The notes under the pieces were generated by a model. That model saw only the letters and a program-made list of their open reading frames with translations. It searched no databases and was not told the DNA's origin. Below are positions 1-8,677 of a stretch of DNA of 64,000 nucleotides, piece after piece. The position numbers and the translations under genes are program-made. Position 1 is the first letter of the stretch. The number at the start of each line of letters is the position of its first letter. This stretch comes from Bacteroidales bacterium UBA4333 (GTDB taxonomy: Bacteria; Bacteroidota; Bacteroidia; Bacteroidales; Paludibacteraceae): NCBI GenBank assembly GCA_002394335.1, contig DGTP01000003.1, positions 247,659 to 311,658 on the forward strand, given 5' to 3'.

Positions 1-509
1 TTGCCACAGCCCGTACGGAGGGTCAAGAAGCTTTTGCAGAACGACTGAAAACGATGGTGGAACAATACCCTGAGCATGAGTTAAGCGCCAAAGCCAAAGA
101 CATGCTCGCCATGATGGGACAGGGTCTGGAGACGAAGAAAGGCAGCGGTACGGGCGACCTTGCCGATGCACGCCAACAGGCAGCGGAAGAAGCCTCGAAG
201 CAGGACAAAGACAAGGATCAGGAAGCGGATGCCACGCCGATAGAGAAGCCTACTGCATACCTTATTCTGCCGAGCAAGGACGAGAAGGTATTCAACAGCC
301 TGCAATACGAGGTAGCGTTGTTTAATTTCGAGGTGTTCCTTCTACGCGACTTTGACATGCGCCGCCACACGATGCCCGATGGCAGATGGGCACTGGCTGT
401 GGGTGCGTTTGAAAACGCCAAAGAAGCCGAATGGTGGCTCGGACTGGTGCAAAAAAATGATGCTCTGCGACTATTCATCGAAGAGCACCAGATTACCACC
501 TCTTTTTGA
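1..509 (+). CDS. C-terminal part of a TPR-type lipoprotein, possibly SprE/PorW-like (5' end outside window)
   Basis: The reading frame is open from base 3 to the TGA at 507-509, so the gene begins before the window. The visible ~168 residues contain a helical region, an acidic Lys/Glu-rich linker and a C-terminal alpha/beta module with the phrase LQYEVALFNFEVFLLRDFD. From memory, a similar tail (YEVA-YNF-F-KDFD) ends the large TPR lipoproteins of Bacteroidales annotated as PorW/SprE, a T9SS component. Presence of porX at 21 kb and of T9SS-like tails at 49-55 kb fits that reading. Without the N-terminus the TPR part cannot be seen, so the name is tentative. tRNA-Pro lies on the other strand 6 bp downstream. 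Confidence 0.55.
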   Translation, partial: ATARTEGQEAFAERLKTMVEQYPEHELSAKAKDMLAMMGQGLETKKGSGTGDLADARQQAAEEASKQDKDKDQEADATPIEKPTAYLILPSKDEKVFNSLQYEVALFNFEVFLLRDFDMRRHTMPDGRWALAVGAFENAKEAEWWLGLVQKNDALRLFIEEHQITTSF

Positions 510-515
510 AAGAAG

Positions 516-589
516 TCGGGATGACAAGATTTGAACTTGCGACCTCCGGTCCCCCAGACCGTTGCGCTACCGGACTGCGCCACATCCCG
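516..589 (-). tRNA. tRNA-Pro (anticodon GGG)
   Basis: Read on the minus strand the 74 nt fold as a cloverleaf: acceptor CGGGATG/CATCCCG with discriminator A, D stem GCGC/GCGC, anticodon loop CTGGGGG giving GGG, and a T arm containing GTTCAAAT. CCA is not encoded. An A-G mismatch is present at the top of the anticodon stem. Confidence 0.93.
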
Positions 590-622
590 CACTAAAAAAC
601 CGGTGTTTACCGAAATCGGGTA

Positions 623-653
623 CAAAGGTACTGCTTTTTTTTGACATACGCAA
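623..653 (-). promoter_or_regulatory. Promoter of tRNA-Pro
   Basis: On the minus strand TTGCGTAT (651-653 is the TTG) is followed after 20 bp by TACCTTTG (630-623), matching the Bacteroidota -33/-7 consensus. It lies ~35 bp upstream of the tRNA. Confidence 0.75.
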
Positions 654-669
654 GAATTTTGAGCAAAAT

Positions 670-1980
670 ATGATGAAAAAATTTTATATTGAGACATACG
701 GTTGTCAAATGAACGTGGCAGACAGCGAAGTTGTAGCCGCCATTATGGGCACAACGGATGCCGAGATGACGGACAAATTGGAAGATGCGGATATCGTTCT
801 GCTCAACACCTGCTCGATCCGCGACAACGCAGAGCAGAAAGTGCGTCACCGCCTGCAGGAGATCAAAGCACACCGCAACGTGACGCTGGGTGTGATAGGC
901 TGTATGGCAGAGCGGATAGGCCAGGAGTTGATTGACGAATACGATGTAGATTTCATAGCAGGTCCCGATGCCTATCTCGATATACCCAATCTCATTGCCC
1001 AAGTGGAGCAGGGGCACAAGGCTCTCAATGTGGAGCTTAGCACGACCGAGACCTACCGTGATATCCTGCCTTCGCGTATCGGCAAATCGATCAGCGGTTT
1101 TGTGTCGATCATGCGCGGATGCAACAATTTCTGCTCCTATTGCGTAGTACCTTATACCCGCGGGCGCGAGCGTAGCCGGGATGTAGAATCCATCCTGCGC
1201 GAAGTGCGCGATCTGCAAGCCAAAGGATACAAAGAGCTGACCCTCTTAGGACAGAACGTCAACTCTTATCATTTCGTATCGGAAGAGAAAGAGATCTTCT
1301 TCCCTGATCTGCTTGCCATCGTGGCGGAGGCTGTGCCGGACATGCGTATCCGGTTCACCACCTCGCACCCCAAAGACATGTCTGACCGCACGCTGGAGAC
1401 CATTGCCAAGTATCCCAACCTGTGCCGGTTTATCCATCTTCCGGTACAATCCGGCAGCAATGCAGTACTGAAAGCCATGAACCGCAAATATACCCGTGAG
1501 TGGTACTTGGACCGCATTGCGGCTATCCGCCGTATCCTGCCGGATGCCGCCATCGGCACAGATGTGTTCTGCGGCTTTCACGGTGAGAGTCTGGAGGACC
1601 ACGAGCAGACACTGAGTCTGATGCGTGAGGTGGGATTTGACACCGCTTTCATGTTCAAGTACTCGGAGCGCCCCGGCACTTTTGCTTCAAAACATCTGCC
1701 GGACAACATCGACGAGGCAGAGAAAGTGCGCCGTCTCAATGAGATCATCGCCCTGCAGAGCCAACTCTCATTGGCCTCCAACCAACGGGAGATAGGCAAG
1801 ACCGTAGAAGTCCTGGTAGAAGGCTTCTCCAAGCGCAGCAAGGATGACATGTTCGGCAGGACGAGCCAGTACAAGACCGTCGTCTTCCCACGTGAGGGCA
1901 GACATATAGGCGAACTGGTGCAAGTGAAGATCACTTCCGCCTCTGCCGCTACGCTCTTGGGAACAATCGTAGAGAAATAA
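670..1980 (+). CDS. miaB: tRNA-2-methylthio-N6-dimethylallyladenosine synthase MiaB
   Basis: Radical SAM methylthiotransferase that adds a methylthio group to i6A37 of tRNAs. The 436-aa protein has the three family parts in order: N-terminal UPF0004 domain with the cluster-binding Cys in ETYGCQMNVADSE (about residue 12), a radical SAM core with CxxxCxxC in RGCNNFCSYC (about 150-160) and a C-terminal TRAM domain ending ...LGTIVEK. Length is typical. The start is ATG 670 (MMKKFYIETYG), possibly the adjacent ATG 673; longer reading frames upstream run through the tRNA and are not plausible. It is convergent with mutL; only 15 bp separate the stops. Confidence 0.95.
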   Translation: MMKKFYIETYGCQMNVADSEVVAAIMGTTDAEMTDKLEDADIVLLNTCSIRDNAEQKVRHRLQEIKAHRNVTLGVIGCMAERIGQELIDEYDVDFIAGPDAYLDIPNLIAQVEQGHKALNVELSTTETYRDILPSRIGKSISGFVSIMRGCNNFCSYCVVPYTRGRERSRDVESILREVRDLQAKGYKELTLLGQNVNSYHFVSEEKEIFFPDLLAIVAEAVPDMRIRFTTSHPKDMSDRTLETIAKYPNLCRFIHLPVQSGSNAVLKAMNRKYTREWYLDRIAAIRRILPDAAIGTDVFCGFHGESLEDHEQTLSLMREVGFDTAFMFKYSERPGTFASKHLPDNIDEAEKVRRLNEIIALQSQLSLASNQREIGKTVEVLVEGFSKRSKDDMFGRTSQYKTVVFPREGRHIGELVQVKITSASAATLLGTIVEK

Positions 1981-1995
1981 AAGAAAACAGGAGTT

Positions 1996-3777
1996 TTATA
2001 TTCTCTCCTGCAACTCATCATCCGAAAGGATGGTGAGTATTTTTTTGCCATCCGGCATGCGCTCATACACCGGCAAAGCTAACAGGCGGCTGACCAAGTC
2101 CTGCATCTCCTCCCGGCTGAGCGTCTTGCCATAGGGGATAGCCATTGTATCCGCCATCGAGAGAGCTATCTGCTCCTGCCACTGCTGCGCAGCATCGGCA
2201 CCCGTCTCCTCCACGGCACGGATAATCTCCTGCACCACGGTCACTGCATCGCTTTCGGACAACTGCGCCGGAATACCGGATATACTATAGGCATTCTTGC
2301 TAAACCGGTCCATGACAAAGCCGATAGAGCGCAGATCGCCGATAATAGTCTCCAGGATTGTCTGCTCCGCTTCGGTCAGTTCCAAGACCTCTTGGAAGAG
2401 GAGTTGCTGGGTGGTGCCCTGACGGTTTTTGAGTTGCTCTATAAGAGTACTATAAAGGATACACGCGTGCGCGCGATGCTGATTGATCACCATCAGTCCT
2501 TTTTCCGTAGGCTGCAAGATATATCTACCGGCATACTGATAAGCCGGCGCCGTGATCTGCGGCATTGCGTCCAACTGCAACTGCTCTGCCACCGGTTCCT
2601 GCGGACGGTCAGGATAGACCGTCTGCCAATTGCGCGGAGCAGACTGACGGGTACGGAAAGGATTATAATGGGGATCCACCTGTATCGTAGGAGCTTTGGG
2701 CAACGTGGCTGATCCCATAGCCGGGGCAGTGCGTGTAGGCATCTCTATCTCGCCCGACCGGTCAAAATCAATGGTCGGCGCAAGACTAAACTTGCCCAAA
2801 GCCTCCCTGACAGCCGCCATCAGAATCTGGAATACCGCCTGTTCGTCGGAGAACTTAATCTCGGTTTTGGTAGGATGAATGTTAACATCTATCGCCTGCG
2901 GGTCGATGTCAAAATAGATGAAATAGGTAGGATTATACTCTCCGGGAAGCATGCCTGAATAGGCAGTCATGATCGCCTTGTGGAAGTACGGATGGCGCAT
3001 ATATCTGCCATTGACGAAGAAATACTGCTGGGCGTTCTTTCCGGTAGTCTCCGGCTTGCTCACAAAGCCGCGAATAGAGACCAGTTCGGTGTCGGTAGCG
3101 ACATCCAGGAGTTGTGCACCATAGTTATGTGAGCCTTTACCGAAGACAGCCTGAATACGGAGTTTCTCCGTAGTAGCCGGCAGGTCGATCAAAATCTCAT
3201 CGTTATGGACAAAGAGGAACTGCACCTTGGGATAGACCAGCACAATGTGGTAGAACTCGGTGAGGAGGTTCCGCAGCTCTGTCTGGTCGGTCTTGAGGAA
3301 CTTACGGCGAACGGGGACGTTATAAAACAGATTTTTGACCTTGATACTTGTCCCCTTGGAGCAGGCACAGGGTTCCTGCTCCATCACTTTGGACCCATCC
3401 ACCTCAATACGGAAACCTATTTCGTCATTCTCCTGACGGGTAGTCATCTCCACTTGCGCCACCGCACAAATACTCGCCAGTGCTTCTCCTCTGAAGCCCA
3501 TCGTACGGAGAGAAAAGAGATCGTCCACCTTACTGATTTTGCTGGTGGCATGGCGTTCAAACGCCATACGGGCATCGGTCTGGCTCATGCCTTTGCCGTT
3601 GTCCACCACCTGCAAGAGCGTTCGTCCGGCATCGCGTACGATGACCTGAATAGAAGTCGCCTCAGCATCCAGACTATTCTCCACCAACTCCTTGAGACAC
3701 GAAGCAGGGCGCTGGATTACTTCTCCGGCGGCAATTTGATTAGCTACATGATCAGGAAGCAGATGTACGATATCCAC
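1996..3777 (-). CDS. mutL: DNA mismatch repair protein MutL
   Basis: ATPase of the GHKL family that couples MutS mismatch recognition to downstream repair. N-terminal motifs are intact: ELVENSLDA (metal-binding Asn), VDNGKGM and GFRGEALASI. The middle is a low-complexity linker, and the C-terminal domain dimerises. The start is GTG at 3777 (MDIVHLLPDHVANQIAAGEV); an in-frame stop lies six codons upstream, so no ATG is possible. The protein (593 aa) is short for MutL. In the C-terminal domain the nuclease motif DQHA-x2-E-x4-E appears as NQHRAHACILYS (about residues 430-441), and the late CPHGRP-type motif appears as RMPDGKKI, so endonuclease activity is unlikely. It sits downstream of 3811-4044 and 4044-5726 on the same strand and may be cotranscribed. 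Confidence 0.95.
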   Translation of the reverse strand: MDIVHLLPDHVANQIAAGEVIQRPASCLKELVENSLDAEATSIQVIVRDAGRTLLQVVDNGKGMSQTDARMAFERHATSKISKVDDLFSLRTMGFRGEALASICAVAQVEMTTRQENDEIGFRIEVDGSKVMEQEPCACSKGTSIKVKNLFYNVPVRRKFLKTDQTELRNLLTEFYHIVLVYPKVQFLFVHNDEILIDLPATTEKLRIQAVFGKGSHNYGAQLLDVATDTELVSIRGFVSKPETTGKNAQQYFFVNGRYMRHPYFHKAIMTAYSGMLPGEYNPTYFIYFDIDPQAIDVNIHPTKTEIKFSDEQAVFQILMAAVREALGKFSLAPTIDFDRSGEIEMPTRTAPAMGSATLPKAPTIQVDPHYNPFRTRQSAPRNWQTVYPDRPQEPVAEQLQLDAMPQITAPAYQYAGRYILQPTEKGLMVINQHRAHACILYSTLIEQLKNRQGTTQQLLFQEVLELTEAEQTILETIIGDLRSIGFVMDRFSKNAYSISGIPAQLSESDAVTVVQEIIRAVEETGADAAQQWQEQIALSMADTMAIPYGKTLSREEMQDLVSRLLALPVYERMPDGKKILTILSDDELQERI

Positions 3778-3810
3778 AATGGAGACGCGTGTTTAGGGAT
3801 TGGGTCAGGT

Positions 3811-4044
3811 TTAGAGGAAAACATAAAATCCCAAGATAAGAGCAGCCAAAAGCACTAACCATAACATCAGTTTGGAAGCATGCTGCTTCTGCATCTTACT
3901 CTTGTTCTTCTCGTGCTCCTCGCGGAAAGACCCCCTGTGGAGGCGCGCTTTCCGTTCTTTGCGCGCCTCCTTCTCGGGGTCGAAATAGATGGGACGGTAG
4001 TCCCACTGTCTGGGTTTATTCAGTTTGGGAAAGAGAACCGACAT
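3811..4044 (-). CDS. Small conserved single-pass membrane protein, function unknown
   Basis: A 77-aa protein with a very basic N-terminal half (phrases KPRQWDYRPIYFDPEKEARK and RKARLHRGSF) and one hydrophobic C-terminal segment (LMLWLVLLAALILGFYVF), so a tail-anchored inner-membrane protein with its basic part in the cytoplasm is likely. I recall similar small proteins in other Bacteroidales but know no function. Its ATG overlaps the stop of the upstream lipoprotein gene by one base, and mutL starts 33 bp downstream, so the three probably form one transcript. Confidence 0.75.
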   Translation of the reverse strand: MSVLFPKLNKPRQWDYRPIYFDPEKEARKERKARLHRGSFREEHEKNKSKMQKQHASKLMLWLVLLAALILGFYVFL

Positions 4045-5726
4045 TATTTCACAATAGCCTGGAACTTGGTGTCCTCTTTGTATTTAGCGAACTCTACATC
4101 TACGGCAGCGCGCGTCTTGTACTCCTTGTCTTTAGCGACAGCCGATTGGAGGTTAGAGTAAACACTCTCACGATCATTGGTACGGGCAGCCAGCACAGCC
4201 TTCAGGTAGTCGGTCTTGGCATTCGGCTCCTCGATAGCAGCCAGAGTCTGGCGTGCAGCAGCGTAATCCTGATTGATGATCTGCTGGAGAGCGGCGTTGT
4301 TGGAGTGTGCAGTACCATAGGCAGTCTTAGCCTTGTTGTAGTCACCCTTCATGGTGTACAGCGTACCCAGTGCACCGTCCAGGTCACCCTTGGTGCCGGC
4401 AGCTTTACCGAGGTGCTTCTCAGCGTTCTGTACATCGCCGTTAGCGAGGTCAACGAGACCGGCATTGAAGTTCACATCAGCGTTATTCGGAGCCAATGCC
4501 AATGCTTTAGCATAGTATTTCTCTGCAGCATCGATATCGTTGCTCTCATAAGCCAGTTTACCGAGATTGTTGTATGCACGGTAGTCGTTGAAGCGCTCAG
4601 CCACTTTCTTATAGAGAGCTACCTGCTCCTCTTTGGTCGGAGCCACAGAAGCGGCATAGAGCAGTTGCTCTACATCCAGCTGGGTAGCATCCTCGCGAGC
4701 AACCTTCAGGATCTCCTCGTCGCTCATGCCGACAACAGAAGTGGTTACCAGGATACGGCTGCGGCGGAGCTGCGGTAAGATGTCACGTGCCAAGTCGCTA
4801 TACACCTGGCTGAGGTTGCGGATCTGGGTCTCGCGCTCCTCCGGATCCTGGTACATCTCCAACACGCGGAGTACCAGCTCCTTGTCTTGGATATCGCTGT
4901 TCTGGACGGCTGCCTGGAAGCCTTCCCAGTCCTCAGCGGTAGTAGCGCTGATGTACTTGGTCTGGTTACCGCTCACTTTACCCTTGATAAACTTCTCGGT
5001 ATTAGCCTGACGATTAACAGCCAGACGCTCGTTGATATCCTGACCACCTTCCGGAGAAGCATAACCGGAGATCTCTACACGGCTGATAGATTTCTTGCTA
5101 TCTTTGTTAGCCTCTTTGATAGTGTTCTGCAAAGCAGTCATGCTCTCGTTCTTCAACTCGCTGTCACGGAGGTTAGCCTGAGCCACGATGAAGTGGATGT
5201 CAGCCTCGCTCAACTCGGTTGTAACAGTCTGGTAAGCGCTCGGTGTCAAAACGGGTACATCCTCAGCGTCTGCCAGAAGTGCTGTAGTGTTAATACCGTC
5301 AGCCACCAGGACATCAGGAATATCGTACACTTTCTTGCCACACTTGGCATTGCAGCGCAAATAGAGCTTCAGCTCCTTACCCTCCATGTCCGGGGTATAA
5401 CGGAAAGCACATTTCTGCGTGTATTTGCCGCCTTTCTTGTAACTAACAGGAATACCGTTCACTTTGGCTTTTTCACCGACATACATCTCGGGCTCACCAA
5501 CGATCTCTTTGTCGCCGTATTTGAGCACCGGAGTAATCTCCAACTGGCCCTTGCGAGCGAACTTCTTGGGCGGGAAAGTACCCGTAATGTCTGCGTTCAT
5601 CACGCCACCGACGAAAGTCAGCGGATCCGGATTCACTTTGATTTCTTGTGGCTTCTCCACAATCTTCGAGCAGGAAGTCATCAGCACAACAGCTGCCAAT
5701 GACAAAAGAAATAAACTCTTTTTCAT
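4044..5726 (-). CDS. Lipoprotein with OmpA-like domain and TPR repeats
   Basis: 560-aa exported lipoprotein: N-terminal MKKSLFLLSLAAVVLMTSC has a lipobox with Cys at about residue 19. Residues ~30-160 form an unknown beta-rich domain. Around 175-270 there is an OmpA-like peptidoglycan-binding domain with the phrase VEISGYASPEGG followed by NERLAVNRQANTEKF. From ~340 onward TPR-like repeats appear (YNNLGKLAYESNDIDAAEKYY, NADVNFNAGLVDLANGD). Such proteins probably link the outer membrane to the cell wall. ATG 5726 is chosen because it begins the signal peptide; a longer frame adds nine residues before it. A promoter lies at 5782-5812. Confidence 0.85.
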   Translation of the reverse strand: MKKSLFLLSLAAVVLMTSCSKIVEKPQEIKVNPDPLTFVGGVMNADITGTFPPKKFARKGQLEITPVLKYGDKEIVGEPEMYVGEKAKVNGIPVSYKKGGKYTQKCAFRYTPDMEGKELKLYLRCNAKCGKKVYDIPDVLVADGINTTALLADAEDVPVLTPSAYQTVTTELSEADIHFIVAQANLRDSELKNESMTALQNTIKEANKDSKKSISRVEISGYASPEGGQDINERLAVNRQANTEKFIKGKVSGNQTKYISATTAEDWEGFQAAVQNSDIQDKELVLRVLEMYQDPEERETQIRNLSQVYSDLARDILPQLRRSRILVTTSVVGMSDEEILKVAREDATQLDVEQLLYAASVAPTKEEQVALYKKVAERFNDYRAYNNLGKLAYESNDIDAAEKYYAKALALAPNNADVNFNAGLVDLANGDVQNAEKHLGKAAGTKGDLDGALGTLYTMKGDYNKAKTAYGTAHSNNAALQQIINQDYAAARQTLAAIEEPNAKTDYLKAVLAARTNDRESVYSNLQSAVAKDKEYKTRAAVDVEFAKYKEDTKFQAIVK

Positions 5727-5781
5727 GCTGGTAATAAATTTAGTTTGTATCATTTGTTGTTTTGTCGCATAATTTGCGCTG

Positions 5782-5812
5782 CAAAGTTACAAAAAATTTC
5801 ACACACACGCAA
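5782..5812 (-). promoter_or_regulatory. Promoter of the OmpA/TPR lipoprotein operon
   Basis: Minus strand: TTGCGTGTG (-33), 20 bp, TAACTTTG (-7, 5789-5782), about 50 bp before ATG 5726. Confidence 0.75.
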
Positions 5813-5870
5813 GAGAAATACATTCTTTTTAAGTAAATAGTGCGTTTTTTCACAATATTTGGCAATAAAA

Positions 5871-5902
5871 TTTGCGTTATTACGTTTTTTTTTGTACTTT
5901 TG
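5871..5902 (+). promoter_or_regulatory. Promoter of the SRPBCC-psd genes
   Basis: TTTGCGTTAT (-33 at 5871), 20 bp, TACTTTTG (-7 at 5895-5902), followed by CACCC; start codon 21 bp further. Confidence 0.8.
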
Positions 5903-5922
5903 CACCCGTAAAATGTCTTATT

Positions 5923-6354
5923 ATGTCTGAATCAAAATACGTCAGTCAAGTCAAAACCATCCCTGCCCGCGTGGAGGATGTGTACCGGGTGCTCGGAAAT
6001 CTACAAAATCTGGAGCGTGTTAAGGATCTTATTCCGCAGGATAAAATCCAAGAATTGGAGATTTCCGGTGATGCCATTACCATGAAAGTGGACGGATTGG
6101 GGCAACGCATCACCATCGCCATCGTTGATCGCGTAGAGAATGACACCCTCAAGTTCGGCGCTGAAGGGCTACCGATGGATAACAACTTCTGGGTTCAACT
6201 CAAACCGGGAGAGAACAATACCACCTATATCCGCCTCACCCTGAAGGCTGATATTCCGATGATGTTCAAGATGATGCTTGACAAGAAAATCCAAAAGGGA
6301 ATAGACGATGCAGCCACAATGCTGACCCAATTCCCTTATTCCCAATGGCTATAA
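5923..6354 (+). CDS. SRPBCC-fold (START-like) ligand-binding protein
   Basis: 143-aa soluble protein with the pattern of an SRPBCC domain: N-terminal strand SKYVSQVKTIPARVEDVYRVL, alternating beta strands (ITIAIVDRVENDTLKFGA, TTYIRLTLKADIP) and a long C-terminal helix (KMMLDKKIQKGIDDAATML). This fold binds lipids or other hydrophobic ligands; the ligand is unknown. ATG 5923 follows the promoter at 5871-5902; an upstream extension would overlap that promoter. It lies 15 bp before psd in the same direction, which hints at a membrane-lipid role. Confidence 0.8.
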   Translation: MSESKYVSQVKTIPARVEDVYRVLGNLQNLERVKDLIPQDKIQELEISGDAITMKVDGLGQRITIAIVDRVENDTLKFGAEGLPMDNNFWVQLKPGENNTTYIRLTLKADIPMMFKMMLDKKIQKGIDDAATMLTQFPYSQWL

Positions 6355-6369
6355 AACTCTGTCTAATAT

Positions 6370-7047
6370 ATGAAAAAATTTAGAATTCACCGTGAAGGAC
6401 GCAACCTCATCATTGGTACAGTTCTGTTACTCTTTATTATCAATGTAGTCGTCTTCATGTATTTTCCGCAGCGTTGGATATTCGCTGTTTCATTAGTACT
6501 CACCGCCGCCTTGCTGGTGTTTGTAACCTATTTCTTCCGCAACCCCATCCGCGTGCTGGAGGTGGATGATCCCAATTTCCTGATTGCGCCTGCCGACGGA
6601 CGGGTAGTGGTGATCGAGCCTACCGAGGAGAACGAGTATTTCCACGAGAAGAAGTTGCAAGTGTCGATTTTCATGTCGCCTTTCAATGTGCACGCCAACT
6701 GGTATCCTATCGAAGGTACAGTCCTTGTCTCGGAGCACCAGAAAGGTCGTCATAAAGGTGCATGGCTGCCCAAATCGTCCACCGAGAATGAGCGTTCGTT
6801 GGTAGTGATTGAGACACCATCCAAAGTGCAGATTGCCGTTCGCCAGATAGCCGGAGCCATGGCTCGACGCATAGTGACATACGCCAAACCCGGAAAGACT
6901 TGTCATCGCAACACACATCTCGGATTTATCAAACTCGGCTCGCGCGTAGATATGTATCTGCCATTGGATACCGAGATGTTTGTTACCGTCGGAGAAGCAG
7001 TACGAGGCAACGAGACAATCATCGGACGTCTTGCCGACACGAAATAA
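6370..7047 (+). CDS. psd: Phosphatidylserine decarboxylase (short, archaeal-type)
   Basis: Makes phosphatidylethanolamine from phosphatidylserine with a pyruvoyl cofactor created by self-cleavage. The 225-aa length matches the short class. The N-terminus has two hydrophobic membrane segments (LIIGTVLLLFIINVVVFMYF and a second at ~35-55). The family core is visible: NPIRVLEVDDPNFLIAPADG, SIFMSPFNVHANWYPI (catalytic His) and IKLGSRVDMYLP, in which Gly-Ser is the expected cleavage site giving the pyruvoyl group. pssA, often adjacent in other genomes, is not in the window. Confidence 0.93.
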   Translation: MKKFRIHREGRNLIIGTVLLLFIINVVVFMYFPQRWIFAVSLVLTAALLVFVTYFFRNPIRVLEVDDPNFLIAPADGRVVVIEPTEENEYFHEKKLQVSIFMSPFNVHANWYPIEGTVLVSEHQKGRHKGAWLPKSSTENERSLVVIETPSKVQIAVRQIAGAMARRIVTYAKPGKTCHRNTHLGFIKLGSRVDMYLPLDTEMFVTVGEAVRGNETIIGRLADTK

Positions 7048-7084
7048 AAGAGTTTTTTGTAACTGACTAAATTATAAATACATT

Positions 7085-7966
7085 ATGGATAAGTTCCAAG
7101 AATTATTCGCGCAGTACCCCTGCCCGTTTACCGACGAGCAAGTCAAGGCTCAAGTAGAAGAAATCGAAACCGGGCATTTTGACGAGAACAACAATGTAGA
7201 GGTTTGGAAACAATGTCTCCATCAAATCGACTACACCACCCTCTCCGCCGATGACACCATTGCCAAAGTAGAGAAGATGGCAAATGCCGTTAACAACTTC
7301 GAGAAGGATTTTCCGGGTATTCCCAATGTAGCGGCTATCTGCGTTTATCCTGCCATGGCAGAGTATGTGCGCAAAGCTCTGAAAGACCCGAAATTCAATA
7401 TTGCCTGTGTGAGCGGCGGTTTCCCAGCTTCGCAGACTTTCCTTGAGGTGAAGGTGGCAGAAACGGCGCTGGCTCTCCGTGCCGGTGCTACGGAGATTGA
7501 TATAGTGCTGAGCGTAGGCAAGTTTCTTGAGGGAAATTACCAGGAGTGCTTCGACGAGATAGCCGAGCTGAAGGCTGTCTGCGGAGACAAGCACCTCAAA
7601 GTAATCCTCGAAACGGGTCTGCTCAAGAGCGCAGAGAACATCTGGAAAGCATCTATTCTTGCTATGGCGGCAGGCTGCGATTTCATCAAGACTTCTACCG
7701 GTAAAATCGCCGTTAATGCTACGCCGGAAGCCACTTTTGTGATGTGCCACGCCATCAAGGCCTGGCGCGAGAAAACAGAGATCAAGACGGGTTACAAACC
7801 GGCAGGAGGTGTTTCGACAACAGCCGAGGCGGTGCAACACTACACTTTGGTCAAAGAGATCTTGGGCGAAGAGTGGCTCAACAACGAGTCTTTCCGTTTC
7901 GGAGCCTCGCGTCTGGCAAACAACCTGCTCAGTTCCATCGTAGGGACAGAAACCAAGTATTTCTAA
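7085..7966 (+). CDS. deoC: Deoxyribose-phosphate aldolase
   Basis: Class I aldolase that splits 2-deoxyribose-5-phosphate into glyceraldehyde-3-phosphate and acetaldehyde in deoxynucleoside breakdown. 293 aa; TIM-barrel signatures include VAAICVYPAM, GATEIDIVLSVGKFLEGNY and the Schiff-base lysine in DFIKTSTGKIAVNATPEA (about residue 200), with a second conserved lysine in TGYKPAGGVST. ATG 7085 follows psd by 37 bp. The N-terminal ~50 residues before the barrel are a normal extension in this family. Confidence 0.95.
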   Translation: MDKFQELFAQYPCPFTDEQVKAQVEEIETGHFDENNNVEVWKQCLHQIDYTTLSADDTIAKVEKMANAVNNFEKDFPGIPNVAAICVYPAMAEYVRKALKDPKFNIACVSGGFPASQTFLEVKVAETALALRAGATEIDIVLSVGKFLEGNYQECFDEIAELKAVCGDKHLKVILETGLLKSAENIWKASILAMAAGCDFIKTSTGKIAVNATPEATFVMCHAIKAWREKTEIKTGYKPAGGVSTTAEAVQHYTLVKEILGEEWLNNESFRFGASRLANNLLSSIVGTETKYF

Positions 7967-7985
7967 TCCCTAAGGCTTGTTACTG

Positions 7986-8663
7986 ATGAACAAGCGCATC
8001 CTCATCACAGAGTCGGACATCAGTCTATCCACCATCCTTTCGGACTACCTTGGTTCGCAAGGATGGGGGACGATTGTCCACCAGCCCGATGCAGACACTG
8101 TCCACCGGATACTGCTCGGAGAATATGACTTGCTCTTGCTCTCATCCAACCAGACACTCCTGTCGGTTTACGAACTCCTGTCACGGATGAGGCAAGCAGA
8201 GTGCACCACCCCCGTAGTCATTCTCTCCGATGCGGCTTCCAAGGATGATATTCTGCGTGCTTTCGAATGCGGATGTGACGATTATGTCACCAAGCCGTTC
8301 AGCATCGAGATTTTAGTATGCAGGATACGTGCTATCATCAGGAGGAGTAACCCGGCTCTCAATGAGTCCTCCGAGAAAGTCTTCCGCCTCGGACATCTCG
8401 TTTTCAACTCCACCAAACAGACTCTGGGAAACGCCCATCTATCGGCTCGGGAGAGCGAACTGCTTCTCTTATTATGCCGCAGGCAAGGTACCATCGTCAA
8501 CAAGAACTATATCCTCCGACGCCTCTGGCAGGCGGATGACCCTTTTGTAGCACGCTCGCTATCGGTGTTCATCCATCGCCTACGCACCCGACTTGACAGC
8601 ACCGGCGTACAAATAATGCCGGTTCGCGGCAAAGGATACAAACTCGTTATCAACGAACCATAA
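7986..8663 (+). CDS. OmpR/PhoB-type response regulator with a degenerate receiver
   Basis: 225 aa: receiver domain (residues ~1-120) followed by a winged-helix DNA-binding domain (~130-225, ending IMPVRGKGYKLVINE). The fold-defining residues late in the receiver remain (PVVILSDAAS, DDYVTKPFS), but the phosphoacceptor position reads YDLLLLSSNQTLLS, with Ser where the aspartate belongs. The N-terminal acidic pair is ILITESDIS. It should therefore not be phosphorylated in the usual way and may be constitutive or ligand-regulated. No histidine kinase is adjacent. ATG 7986 is preferred to an upstream TTG three codons away. It lies between deoC and rpe, 14 bp before rpe. Confidence 0.88.
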   Translation: MNKRILITESDISLSTILSDYLGSQGWGTIVHQPDADTVHRILLGEYDLLLLSSNQTLLSVYELLSRMRQAECTTPVVILSDAASKDDILRAFECGCDDYVTKPFSIEILVCRIRAIIRRSNPALNESSEKVFRLGHLVFNSTKQTLGNAHLSARESELLLLLCRRQGTIVNKNYILRRLWQADDPFVARSLSVFIHRLRTRLDSTGVQIMPVRGKGYKLVINEP

Positions 8664-8677
8664 ATATCCAAACTACT

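Noticed and set aside
1980..2010. Terminator between miaB and mutL
   Set aside because: A CAGGAG/CTCCTG pairing exists but lies partly within the mutL coding end and lacks a T run on either strand.
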